Source of the DNA: Kocuria sp.
GTDB taxonomy: Bacteria; Actinomycetota; Actinomycetes; Actinomycetales; Micrococcaceae
DNA: 55,523 nucleotides
Direction of reading: 5' to 3'
Assembly: GCF_030530945.1 (NCBI RefSeq)
Contig: NZ_JAUMTZ010000012.1
Location: 1-55,523, forward strand
Made by a program: the position numbers and the translations under genes. The notes beneath the pieces were generated by a model. It saw nothing but the letters and a program-made list of their open reading frames with translations. It made no database searches and was not told the origin of the DNA. This document shows positions 1 to 7,755 of the stretch, in pieces. How positions within the stretch are numbered: the first letter of the stretch is position 1; each line of letters starts with the position of its first letter.

Positions 1-154
1 CGGTGGGCCTGGGGGCGTGGTGGTTCGCGGTCCTCGGCCGGACCCCCCCCTGGGGCGCGGCCCGGGGCCCGGGCCTGAGGCCGGCGGGGGGCCCCTGCGC
101 GGGGCCGCCCGCCGTTCTCGTGCGGTGCGGTGCTCGACCGGTGGTGAGCGGGGC
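1..154. other. Non-coding 3' flank of fcl
   Basis: No convincing gene is visible here. The stretch is G/C homopolymer-rich and contains a 6-bp hairpin (GGCCCC, loop TGCGC, GGGGCC at 90-106) that could act as a weak terminator for the fcl operon reading leftwards. It has no T-run. The gene left of it lies outside the window. Confidence 0.5.
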
Positions 155-1225
155 TCAGCCCCGCGCGGACTCACGGTGTGATCGGTACCAGGCCACGGCG
201 TCGTCGAGCCCGGTGGGCAGGTCGATGGAGGCGGTCCACCCCAGGGCGCTCAGGTGCGAGACGTCCATGAGCTTGCGCGGGGTGCCGTCCGGCTTGGAGT
301 CGTCCCAGCGGGTGGCGCCCCGGTAGCCGGTGGCCGCGGCCACGAGCTCCGCGAGCTCCTTGATGGAGACGTCCTCGCCGGTGCCCACGTTGACGTGCTG
401 GGGGCCGTCGTAGTGCTCCATGAGGAACAGGCAGGCGGCCGCGAGGTCGTCCACGTGCAGGAACTCGCGGCGGGGGGAGCCCGAGCCCCAGTTCACGATC
501 TCCGCATCGCCGTTGCGCACGGCCTCGTCGTAGCGGCGGATCATGGCCGGGAGCACGTGCGAGCCGGTGGGGGAGAAGTTGTCCCCGGGCCCGTACAGGT
601 TGGTGGGCATGGCGGAGATCCAGGGCAGCCCGTACTGCCGCCGCACCGACTGCACGTGCAGGATGCCCGCGATCTTGGCGATGGCGTAGGCGTCGTTGGT
701 GGGTTCCAGGTACCCCGTGAGCAGGGCGTTCTCCCGCAGCGGCTGCTCCGCGAGCTTCGGGTAGATGCAGGACGAGCCCAGGAAGAGCACGCGCTCCACA
801 TCCACCGCCCGGGCGGCGTCCAGGAGGTTGAGCTGGATGCGCAGGTTGTCCGAGAGGAAGTCCACGGGGCGCGTGCTGTTCGCACCGATGCCCCCCACCT
901 TCGCGGCGGCGAGCACCATGTAGCGGGGCCTGTGCTCCGCCATGAACTCCTCCACGGCCCCGCGGTCGCGCAGGTCCAGCTCCCGGGACGTGGCGCCGAT
1001 GAGGTTCTCGAACCCCTGCGCCTCCAGGTGGCGCCACACGGCCGAGCCCACGAGACCGCGGTGGCCCGCCACGTAGAACGGGGCCGAGTGGTCCAGCGCG
1101 CCCGGGGTGTAGGTCACGTCGTCGCTGGTGCGGGCGTCCGCGGGGTCGCTCACGGTGTGCGGCCACTGCGAGCCGGGCACCGCAGCTGTCACCAGTTCTT
1201 CTTCGTTGTCCACTTCAGTCCTCAT
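155..1225 (-). CDS. fcl: GDP-L-fucose synthase
   Basis: NADPH-dependent epimerase/reductase that converts GDP-4-keto-6-deoxy-D-mannose to GDP-L-fucose in the cytoplasm, the second step after Gmd. The 356-residue product is a short-chain dehydrogenase of the extended type. The dinucleotide-binding motif reads GHRGLVGSA, typical of this enzyme rather than other epimerases. The catalytic serine is in LGSSCIYP, and the Tyr/Lys pair is in YAIAKIAG. The ATG at 1225 overlaps the gmd stop by 4 bp (ATGA), which fixes the start and argues for translational coupling; a longer upstream frame would run into gmd. The N-terminal ~40 residues before the Rossmann motif are longer than in E. coli Fcl and look disordered. 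Confidence is high from motif content and operon partner. Confidence 0.95.
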   Translation of the reverse strand: MRTEVDNEEELVTAAVPGSQWPHTVSDPADARTSDDVTYTPGALDHSAPFYVAGHRGLVGSAVWRHLEAQGFENLIGATSRELDLRDRGAVEEFMAEHRPRYMVLAAAKVGGIGANSTRPVDFLSDNLRIQLNLLDAARAVDVERVLFLGSSCIYPKLAEQPLRENALLTGYLEPTNDAYAIAKIAGILHVQSVRRQYGLPWISAMPTNLYGPGDNFSPTGSHVLPAMIRRYDEAVRNGDAEIVNWGSGSPRREFLHVDDLAAACLFLMEHYDGPQHVNVGTGEDVSIKELAELVAAATGYRGATRWDDSKPDGTPRKLMDVSHLSALGWTASIDLPTGLDDAVAWYRSHRESARG

Positions 1226-2262
1226 GCTGCCTTCTCCGGGGTCCAGATGTGCTGTGCCACGGTGTCGATCCACGGCGAGCCGGCGCAGTCGAGCGCGGCG
1301 CGGTCCGCGTCCACCATGATGCGGGCGAGCTCGGGGGCGTGCACGGTGGCCTTCCACCCGAGCTTCTCCTCCGCCTTCGAGGGGTCCCCGATCAGGGCGT
1401 CCACCTCGGTGGGGCGCAGGTAGCGCTCGTCGAAGCGCACGTGCTCCTGCCAGTCCAACCCGGCGTGCTCGAAGGCCGTCTCCAGGAACTCGCGCACTGT
1501 GCTGGGGCGGCCGGTGGCGAGCACGAAGTCCTCGGGCTCGTCCACCTGGAGCATGCGCCACATACCCTCCACGTACTCCGCGGCGTAGCCCCAGTCGCGG
1601 ATGGCGTCCAGGTTGCCCATGTACAGGTGCTCCTGCTTGCCGGCGGCGATCGCGGCCACCGCACGGGTGATCTTGCGGGTCACGAAGGTCTCACCGCGGC
1701 GCGGGGACTCGTGGTTGAACAGGATCCCGTTGACGGCGAACATGTCGTACGCCTCGCGGTAGTTCTTGGTGATCCAGTAGGAGTAGATCTTCGCAGCGCC
1801 GTAGGGGGAGCGCGGGTAGAACGGGGTGTCCTCGTTCTGCGGCGGCGGGGTGGCACCGAAGAGCTCGGACGTGGAGGCCTGGTAGAAGCGGCACTTCACG
1901 CCGGCGCGGCGCACGGCCTCCAGCAGGCGCACCGTGCCCAGCCCGGTGGTGTCACCCGTGTGCTCGGGCTCGTCGAAGGAGACCCTCACGTGGGACTGCG
2001 CGGCCAGGTTGTACACCTCGTCCGGGTCGATCTCACCCAGCAGGGTGACCAGGCGCGCCGCGTCCGAGAGGTCCCCGTAGTGCAGGAACATCCGGGCCTC
2101 GGGGTTGTGGGGGTCCTGGTAGAGGTGGTCGATCCGGGACGTGTTGAACGTGGACGCACGGCGGATCAGGCCGTGGACCTCGTAGCCCTTGGACAGCAGC
2201 AGCTCCGCGAGGTAGGAGCCGTCCTGGCCGGTGATGCCGGTGATGAACGCTTTCTTGGTCAT
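1222..2262 (-). CDS. gmd: GDP-mannose 4,6-dehydratase
   Basis: Dehydrates GDP-D-mannose to GDP-4-keto-6-deoxy-D-mannose using bound NADP, committing mannose to fucose or rhamnose-type sugars. The 346-residue product is of normal family length. It opens with the signature GITGQDGSYLAE, then RRASTFNTSRIDHLY, the active-site TSELFG segment and YGAAK (Tyr/Lys). A purine-rich GGGGAG lies about 10 nt before the ATG. It lies 51 bp downstream of the glycosyltransferase gene and overlaps fcl, so the three genes probably form one transcript from the 3.6-4.0 kb promoter region. Its presence with fcl shows that the cell makes GDP-L-fucose for a surface polymer. Confidence 0.97.
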   Translation of the reverse strand: MTKKAFITGITGQDGSYLAELLLSKGYEVHGLIRRASTFNTSRIDHLYQDPHNPEARMFLHYGDLSDAARLVTLLGEIDPDEVYNLAAQSHVRVSFDEPEHTGDTTGLGTVRLLEAVRRAGVKCRFYQASTSELFGATPPPQNEDTPFYPRSPYGAAKIYSYWITKNYREAYDMFAVNGILFNHESPRRGETFVTRKITRAVAAIAAGKQEHLYMGNLDAIRDWGYAAEYVEGMWRMLQVDEPEDFVLATGRPSTVREFLETAFEHAGLDWQEHVRFDERYLRPTEVDALIGDPSKAEEKLGWKATVHAPELARIMVDADRAALDCAGSPWIDTVAQHIWTPEKAA

Positions 2263-2313
2263 GGTGTTCTCTCCCCTTGTGGTGTGTGGTGCGTGTGGGC
2301 CGCGGTGCCGGTG

Positions 2314-3579
2314 TCAGGACCGGGCGGCGGCGGGTGTGCGCTGCTCCGAGGGGACCCCGGGGAGCAGCCTGGTCAGCGCCGAGACGAAGGAGCGCACCGC
2401 TGCCCCCCGGCTCAGGACGTCGCGCACGTAGCGGCGGCCGCCGCGGTGCGTGGCTCCACCGGTGGTGATCCACTCCCGGTGCAGCGTGAGCGCGCCGTCC
2501 ACCAGCGCCTCCGGGTCACCGGGAGCCACCCGGATCCCCGCGTCCGCGGCCTCGAGCTCCGCCGCGGAGGGTCCTTCCGCCTCCACGGCGGCGAGCACAG
2601 GGCGGTCCGCCGTGAAGTAGCTGGTCAGCTTGCTGGGCACGCACATCTCGGTGAGGCCGGGGCGCTCGTTGACCAGCAGGATGTCCGCCGCGCGCAGCAG
2701 TCCGGCGTAGGTGTCGTTGTCCACGCTGGGCAGCACCTCGAAGCGCGGCGTGCGGGCCGCGAGCTCCTCGAGCTGCGGGCGCTGGTGGCCGCCGCCCACG
2801 AGCACGAACCGCAGCGGGGCGCCCCGCCGCTCGGCCACGGCCGCGGCCGCGGCCACGTTCGCGAGGTCCTGCTTGGCGCCCATGTTCCCGGTGTGCAGCA
2901 CCACGACGTCCTCCGTGCCCCACCCGAAACGGCGCCGCAGGGCATCCGTGTCCACGGTGGGTGCCTCGGAGATGTGGGTCCAGTTGCGCACCGTGGTGAT
3001 GCGCTCGCCGGGCACTCCCATGTGGCGCTGCAGGTAGTCGGAGAACCGGTCGTGGATCACGACGACGCCCTCGCAGGAGCGCAGGAACGTCCCCTCCACC
3101 GCGCGCATGACGCGCGTGACCGGACCGCCCGCGGCGCCGGTCTCCGCCAGCCCTGCGGTGTAGATGTCGTGCACCCAGGCGATCACGGGGGTGCCGGTCA
3201 GTGCGGCGCGGGCCCGCACGATCGCGGAGGCGAACAGGGCGGGGGTGATGACCACCACGGCGTCGGGGCGGCCCCACGGGGCCGTGGCCGCGCGCAGTCC
3301 GAAGGTGAGCTCCATGCCCAGGCGGCGCAGCTGCCCGGCGTCGTGCGGCACGGGGTGGGAGACGCGCAGGACGGGGACGCCGTCGATGGCCTCGCGGCGC
3401 CCACCGCTGTGCGAGTAGCCGTCGTGGACGCGCCACTGCGGGTAGTGGGGCAGGCCGGTGATGACCTCCGTGTCCCAGCCGGCCTCGCGCAGTGCGCTGG
3501 CCATGCCCGCGGTGTACGGAGCGATGCCCGTGTGCTCCGGTGAGTAGTTCAGTCCGATGATCAGGATGCGTGGTGCCAC
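2314..3579 (-). CDS. Family 4 glycosyltransferase, WcaI-like
   Basis: GT-B fold glycosyltransferase, 421 residues. The N-terminus (INxSPE-type motif as GLNYSPEHTGIAPYT, then GLPHYPQWRV) closely follows E. coli WcaI, a proposed GDP-fucose-dependent enzyme of colanic acid synthesis. The C-terminal nucleotide-sugar half has HTGNMGAKQDLANV and a PSKLTSYF segment matching the GT4 acceptor/donor region. Being first in an operon with gmd and fcl, it is the natural user of GDP-L-fucose, so fucosyltransferase is the best guess, though donor identity cannot be read from sequence. No membrane segment is seen; it should act at the cytoplasmic face of the membrane. Confidence 0.85.
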   Translation of the reverse strand: MAPRILIIGLNYSPEHTGIAPYTAGMASALREAGWDTEVITGLPHYPQWRVHDGYSHSGGRREAIDGVPVLRVSHPVPHDAGQLRRLGMELTFGLRAATAPWGRPDAVVVITPALFASAIVRARAALTGTPVIAWVHDIYTAGLAETGAAGGPVTRVMRAVEGTFLRSCEGVVVIHDRFSDYLQRHMGVPGERITTVRNWTHISEAPTVDTDALRRRFGWGTEDVVVLHTGNMGAKQDLANVAAAAAVAERRGAPLRFVLVGGGHQRPQLEELAARTPRFEVLPSVDNDTYAGLLRAADILLVNERPGLTEMCVPSKLTSYFTADRPVLAAVEAEGPSAAELEAADAGIRVAPGDPEALVDGALTLHREWITTGGATHRGGRRYVRDVLSRGAAVRSFVSALTRLLPGVPSEQRTPAAARS

Positions 3580-3763
3580 GCTCTCTCCTCCCCCGTGAAG
3601 CCGGGGCGGCGCCCCGGCTTCCCCCAGTTGTGGCGGGCCTCCCCAGGTCCGCCGTCATTCCCGGCAGATCCCCCGGGAATGAGAAATGGTGCCGACCCCC
3701 GTGACACGGGCCCGTCGGCGTTCACCATCATAATCACCCGGAAACGAATGGACCGCTGGAGTG

Positions 3764-3791
3764 TTGACAATTCTGTGTGGGCCCATATAGG
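3764..3791 (+). promoter_or_regulatory. Candidate promoter P1 of carrier-protein operon
   Basis: A perfect -35 box TTGACA (3764-3769) is followed after 16 bp by TATAGG (3786-3791). This would start transcription near 3797, leaving a leader of about 270 nt before the ATG at 4069. The call rests on the boxes alone. Confidence 0.5.
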
Positions 3792-3796
3792 TACAA

Positions 3797-3877
3797 CCGG
3801 ATAAAAGCGCAGGTGGGGCCGGGAAAAACAGTCCGGATAATGGAAAAACACACATTAGGGGACATGGCGACCGGATA
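3797..3877. repeat. Three CCGGATA direct repeats
   Basis: The heptamer CCGGATA occurs at 3797-3803, 3833-3839 and 3871-3877, all in the same orientation and 36 and 38 bp apart. The third copy lies where a -35 box for the downstream TATGAT (3897-3902) would be expected, and the first lies at the predicted start of P1. This layout suggests binding sites for a regulator of the adjoining operon or of both divergent operons. Confidence 0.45.
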
Positions 3878-3902
3878 TTCCCCGGGGGTCCGGGGCTATG
3901 AT
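3871..3902 (+). promoter_or_regulatory. Candidate promoter P2, strong -10 without -35
   Basis: TATGAT at 3897-3902 is a near-perfect -10 hexamer, but the -35 position (3874-3879) has no consensus and is instead occupied by the third CCGGATA repeat. That is the pattern expected of an activator-dependent promoter. The predicted start would be near 3909, 160 nt before the first gene. Confidence 0.35.
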
Positions 3903-4068
3903 TTGTGAGTGCAAAGCTGCACGGTCACCGCGGGGGAGCGCGGAATCCGGGCAGTGGAGCACCTCGTGCGGCGGGGGGACTCGGCCGCGGGAAGTACCCG
4001 TCGGGAGGGCGGGAGCGAAGCACCGGGGGCGCGGCTGAGGCGCACCCGGGGCGGAACTGGGGAGAATC

Positions 4069-5766
4069 ATGCGTATTGCCGGTCAGGCAGTTTTTCTGAC
4101 GGGGGACGAGCACACCATTCATGCGTGGGTGCACGGGCCCTCGGACGGCCGCGTCCGCGGTGCTGTGATTGTGGCGCCCGCGCTTGCGCGGGAAGAGGTG
4201 GTGAGCCACCGCAGCATGCGTCTGGTCGCGGCTCGGGCGGCGGAGGCCGGGTGGCTCGCCGTCCGCATCGCCTGGAGCGGGACCTCCGAGTCCGGTGAGC
4301 GGCCCTCGGACAGGGATCCGGTGGCTGTGTGGCACCGGGACCTCGCCGTGGCGTACGAAACGGCCCGCGAGCTGGTGGGCCCCGATCTGCCCGTGCATGG
4401 GATCGGCCTGCGGCTCGGCTCGGCGCTCCTGGCCACGTCCCCCCTGCCCTTCGAGACCCGGGTGCTGTGGGAGCCGGTCTCCGGCGCCGCGTACCTGCGC
4501 CAGTACACGGGTCTGCGCCGCATGAGCGGACTGCAGCTTCCACCCGAGACCGGGCAGGGGGTGGAGATCGGGGGAATGCACTTCACCGACGCCGAGGCCG
4601 CGGCAGTGCGCGCCCTGCCGGACCCCCGCCAGGTGCACACCCCTGGACTCGTGCCGGTGCGCGAGCAGGACCGGTCCGTGGCCAAGAAGCTCTACGGCGT
4701 GGCGACCATCTACGCCAAGGCGAGCCCGGATGCCATTGCGGCTCTCGTGGCCCGTCTGGAGGATTCGTCCTGCGCCGCTGTGCCCCGGGCGGACTGGGCC
4801 GACGCCGGTCGGTGGCGTCCGGTGACCGCGGCCCGTCTGCACGTGGCGGAGTTCGGCGTGGACGTGAGCGAGGAGCTGCTCGAGCTCGGACCGGACCGCC
4901 TGCCGGCCACCTACACCCATCCGGTGGGGCGCCACGGCACGGGAAACGGTGCGGTGTTGCTCGCCCCGCCCTCGGTGGACCCCAAGGACGGGCCCACGGG
5001 GCTGTGGACCGTCCAGGCCCGACGCCTTGCCGCCCGAGGTGTGCCGACCCTGCGCGTGGAGCGCCACCACTGCGGGGACGCCTCCGGAGTCGACCAGCTC
5101 GCGGACGTCAACCCCTACACCGCGCAGGGAATGGCGGACCTCGACATGGGCGCCGCGTGGCTGCGTGAGCGCACGGGTGAAGAGGTCACCGGCGCAGGGC
5201 TCTGCCTGGGCGGGTGGCTGGTGGCCATGGCCCCTCCCTCGAGCGCCATGACTCGGCGGGTGCTGATCAACAACGTCTCCTGGCGCTGCTCCTCGCGGTA
5301 CTACGCGCGGCTCTACCGCGACTGGGACGTGGATCCCGTCCTGGACAGGCTGCGGACCATGAACGATGTGGCGCTGCCACGGACCTGGCGCACCCGGCTC
5401 AAGAACAGGGTGCGCCGCCACATGCCCTACCCCGTGTGGTTGGCCCTGGGGCGGTGCAACCTGCCGAACGTGCCCGAGGTGGTCATGGAGTATGCCACCC
5501 GCGGCGCCGAGCTGAGCCTGTACTTCGGGCCGGAGGACGGGCAGGTCTTCCGGGAGGAGCGGGGTGAGGAGGGACTGGTGCGTCTCCAAAAGCAGGGCCG
5601 CCGGGTCGAGGTGCATCACGTCCCGGAACTGGACCACTCCCTGCAGGCACATGCCTCGAGGCTCGCCGCGATGCAGATCATCGACAACGCCGTGGGGCTG
5701 GTGGGGGACACCCGCCTGGACCGGCACGAAGACAACACCAAGGAGGTGGCGACGTGCGTCGCATGA
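4069..5766 (+). CDS. Two-domain alpha/beta-hydrolase with Cys nucleophile position
   Basis: Protein of 565 residues with two alpha/beta-hydrolase-like halves. The first half has a degenerate nucleophile elbow (GIGLRLGS, residues 111-118, Arg at 115). The second has GLCLGG (377-382) with Cys379 where a serine is usual, and an ELDHSL segment near the C-terminus that supplies the likely catalytic His. The region WEPVSGAAYLRQYTGLRR resembles the exosortase-A-associated hydrolases linked to exopolysaccharide loci. It is clearly homologous to the protein at 14267-16048 (shared PVSG...LR, LRRM-G and NPY segments). Cys-nucleophile hydrolases often handle thioesters, so acyl transfer or thioester release is plausible but unproven. 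It is first in the operon and overlaps the next gene by 13 bp. Weak GGGGAGAATC precedes the ATG. Confidence 0.75.
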   Translation: MRIAGQAVFLTGDEHTIHAWVHGPSDGRVRGAVIVAPALAREEVVSHRSMRLVAARAAEAGWLAVRIAWSGTSESGERPSDRDPVAVWHRDLAVAYETARELVGPDLPVHGIGLRLGSALLATSPLPFETRVLWEPVSGAAYLRQYTGLRRMSGLQLPPETGQGVEIGGMHFTDAEAAAVRALPDPRQVHTPGLVPVREQDRSVAKKLYGVATIYAKASPDAIAALVARLEDSSCAAVPRADWADAGRWRPVTAARLHVAEFGVDVSEELLELGPDRLPATYTHPVGRHGTGNGAVLLAPPSVDPKDGPTGLWTVQARRLAARGVPTLRVERHHCGDASGVDQLADVNPYTAQGMADLDMGAAWLRERTGEEVTGAGLCLGGWLVAMAPPSSAMTRRVLINNVSWRCSSRYYARLYRDWDVDPVLDRLRTMNDVALPRTWRTRLKNRVRRHMPYPVWLALGRCNLPNVPEVVMEYATRGAELSLYFGPEDGQVFREERGEEGLVRLQKQGRRVEVHHVPELDHSLQAHASRLAAMQIIDNAVGLVGDTRLDRHEDNTKEVATCVA

Positions 5767-6926
5767 CAGGACACCGCACCCACGCTCGGGGAGCCCGCTG
5801 TCCGGCGGTGCTGCGGGCAGTCGCCGCGACCTCGCTCACGGCCGTGCTGCTCACGGCGTGCGGGACCGGGCAGCCGGAACCCGCGGCCACCACCACGACG
5901 GCCATGGGGTTCGACGCCCAGGCCGTGAAGCAGGCGGGGTTCGAGCACCCGGAGCAGCTCAGGCAGCAGGCGGACGGGATCACCGTCACCGCCGCGCGTG
6001 GCCTGTCGCAGCGCGCCGTGGAGCTCGAGGTCACGACCGACGCCGTGTCACGGGACGCCCCCGGAGGCCGGAACTCGGTGGTGGTGGTCACCCCTGAGAA
6101 CTACGACCCCGCGCGGAAGTACCCCGTGGTCTACATGCTGCCGGGCAGCGGCGCCAAGGACGCCCCCGCCCTCCAGTGGTACGAGGCGGGACAGGCGGAG
6201 CAGGTCAGCGCGGGCCTGCCTGTCATCACGGTCATCGTCAGCGGTGGCGAACAGGGTTGGTACACCAACTGGGCCGACCAGGAGGAGATGACCCAGAACT
6301 GGGAGACGTTCCACCTGGACCAGGTGGTGCCGTGGGTGGACTCCCACCTGTCGACCGCCGCGGACCGAGACCACCGCCTGGTGCTGGGCAACTCCATGGG
6401 CGGCTACGGCGCCGTGCGCTACGCCGAGGACCGCCCGGACCTCTTCGCCGAGGCCGTGAGCCTGTCCGGGCTGCTTGACCTGTCCTCCGAGGCGGCCAGA
6501 GACAACCTGCTGGAGGCCTCCAAGCAGGTCACGGGAAAGTGGAACTCGGTCTTCGGCAACGGGGCCACCACCACGGACGAGCAGTGGGACGCGCACGACC
6601 CACTGGTCCAGAGCGGAAAGCTGCAGGACGTGCGCGTGCAGCTCTTCGCGGGGACCGGCAACGGCCAGGACGGGGACATCGAGCCCGCCCTGCGGGACAG
6701 CACCGCGGCGCTCGCCCGGGAGCTGGACTCCCGGGGGGTCTCCCACCAGTACACCGAGTACGGTGCGGCGGGCTCGTGCGACGGCGGGCACACGTTCGAG
6801 TGCTGGCGCCCGGCCGCCACGGTGGCCCTGGGCCGCTGGGCGGACCGGCTGAAGCTGCAGCGCACGGCCACGCAGCCCGCGGTGGACCCGCAGTTCGAGC
6901 ACATCACCTCCGGGACGGGATCATGA
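5754..6926 (+). CDS. Lipoprotein esterase, antigen-85/esterase D type
   Basis: Predicted exported lipoprotein of 390 residues: basic N-terminus, hydrophobic stretch, and lipobox LLTAC with the lipidated Cys36. The mature part is an alpha/beta-hydrolase of the PF00756 (putative esterase, antigen 85) kind, with YPVVYMLPG, the nucleophile elbow GNSMGGYG (Ser214) and a late GGHTFECW with probable catalytic His346. GTG 5754 is preferred because AGGAGG (5741-5746) sits 7 nt upstream; an in-frame ATG at 5763 lies too far. The gene overlaps its neighbours on both sides (13 bp and ATGA), so it belongs to the operon although its product acts outside the membrane. Antigen-85 relatives transfer acyl groups to cell-surface sugars, so it may move or remove an acyl group on an exported glycan. 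Confidence 0.85.
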   Translation: MRRMTGHRTHARGARCPAVLRAVAATSLTAVLLTACGTGQPEPAATTTTAMGFDAQAVKQAGFEHPEQLRQQADGITVTAARGLSQRAVELEVTTDAVSRDAPGGRNSVVVVTPENYDPARKYPVVYMLPGSGAKDAPALQWYEAGQAEQVSAGLPVITVIVSGGEQGWYTNWADQEEMTQNWETFHLDQVVPWVDSHLSTAADRDHRLVLGNSMGGYGAVRYAEDRPDLFAEAVSLSGLLDLSSEAARDNLLEASKQVTGKWNSVFGNGATTTDEQWDAHDPLVQSGKLQDVRVQLFAGTGNGQDGDIEPALRDSTAALARELDSRGVSHQYTEYGAAGSCDGGHTFECWRPAATVALGRWADRLKLQRTATQPAVDPQFEHITSGTGS

Positions 6927-7405
6927 CGCCGCGGATGGGGTGCGACCTGCAGGCGGTCGCGCCGGTGGCCGAGGCCCTGGACGCGCGCGGAGCGCGGTAC
7001 CTCGCCGCGGTGTTCGCGCCCGAGGAGGTCGCGGAACTGACGCGCTCGGGCCAGCGGGCGGCGTCGGCGGAGTCCGTGGCGGGGCGCTTCGCGGCCAAGG
7101 AGGCCGTGATGAAGGCCCTGGCCCCGGGGCGCGACGACGCCGTGCCCTGGCCGCACATCGTGATCCGCGCGGGATCCCACGGCGAGCCCCGGGTGCAGCT
7201 GCGGGACGCGGCGCGGCGCCTGGCCCGCCGCCGGGGAGTGGAGCAGTGGAGCGTCAGCACCTCCCACGACGGCGGCTTCGCCATGGCGGTGGCCCTCGCC
7301 CAGTGCACGGCCGAGCCCCCGGGCCCCGGCGGCGGCGTCGGGCCCCGCGACGCCGCGGAGCAGGCACCGTGGCCGCGCCCCGGGGACGCCCCGCAGACCC
7401 CGTGA
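6923..7405 (+). CDS. AcpS-type 4'-phosphopantetheinyl transferase
   Basis: Transfers 4'-phosphopantetheine from CoA to a serine of a carrier protein, making the holo form. The 160-residue product shows the family hallmarks: GCDLQAV with Asp8, FAPEE (31-35), RFAAKEAVMKAL with Glu60 and Lys64 binding magnesium and CoA, and STSHDGGFAMAVA (112-124) near the end. A proline-rich tail follows. It overlaps the esterase by 4 bp and lies 95 bp ahead of the carrier protein gene. A separate AcpS for fatty acid synthesis is expected elsewhere in the genome, so this one is probably dedicated to the carrier protein of this operon. Confidence 0.85.
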   Translation: MTPRMGCDLQAVAPVAEALDARGARYLAAVFAPEEVAELTRSGQRAASAESVAGRFAAKEAVMKALAPGRDDAVPWPHIVIRAGSHGEPRVQLRDAARRLARRRGVEQWSVSTSHDGGFAMAVALAQCTAEPPGPGGGVGPRDAAEQAPWPRPGDAPQTP

Positions 7406-7500
7406 GCCCGAGGGCCACGGCACCAGACCACCGCGGCGGCCGCGAGCCGGCCGCACCGCGGCACACAGGAACAGACACCCAACAGGAAGAGGTACAGACC

Positions 7501-7755
7501 ATGGATTCCACCGCCATCGAGACCACCGTGCGGTCCGTGCTCGCCGAGCAGGGAAAGCTCTCCGAGGACGCCCAGGCCATCGCCACGGACGCGGACCTGT
7601 ACCGCGCCGGCATGACCTCGCACGCCTCCGTGAACGTGATGCTCGGCCTCGAGGACGAGTTCGACATCGAGTTCCCCGAGGAGCGCCTCACCAAGGCCAC
7701 GTTCACGTCCATCCAGTCCATCACCGATGCCGTGGAGGCGATCCAGAATGACTGA
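7501..7755 (+). CDS. Stand-alone carrier protein for aminoacyl groups
   Basis: An acidic 84-residue phosphopantetheine carrier protein. The attachment site is Ser40 in DLYRAGMTSHASV (33-44), followed by the helix II region NVMLGLEDEFDIEFPEE typical of the family. The AGMTSHASVNVML stretch resembles carrier proteins found beside amino acid:[carrier protein] ligases in Bradyrhizobium and relatives, rather than fatty-acid AcpP, which has GADSLD. Purine-rich GGAAGAGG lies about 10 nt before the ATG. The stop lies inside the next gene (8-bp overlap). Its probable partners are the AcpS-like protein just upstream and the ligase two genes downstream. Confidence 0.92.
   Translation: MDSTAIETTVRSVLAEQGKLSEDAQAIATDADLYRAGMTSHASVNVMLGLEDEFDIEFPEERLTKATFTSIQSITDAVEAIQND

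Larger units (their letters stand above)
3580..4068. other. Divergent intergenic regulatory region
   Basis: This 489-bp spacer separates the fucose operon (minus) from the amino-acyl carrier protein operon (plus). Between about 3720 and 3910 it is strikingly AT-richer than the rest of the window, typical of a promoter region. It holds two candidate plus-strand promoters and three CCGGATA repeats, annotated separately. Short open frames run through 3561-3851 (minus) and 3905-4099 (plus) but have no Shine-Dalgarno, no family resemblance and no codon pattern, so I do not call them genes. Confidence 0.6.

Noticed and set aside
90..106. Hairpin after fcl as a terminator
   Set aside because: Only a 6-bp G/C stem in a region full of such repeats; mentioned under the flank but not called.
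3905..4099. 64-codon frame starting GTG near promoter P2
   Set aside because: The -10 box ends only 2 nt before the GTG, there is no Shine-Dalgarno, and the Gly/Arg-rich product looks like non-coding GC-rich DNA; it also overlaps the real ATG at 4069.
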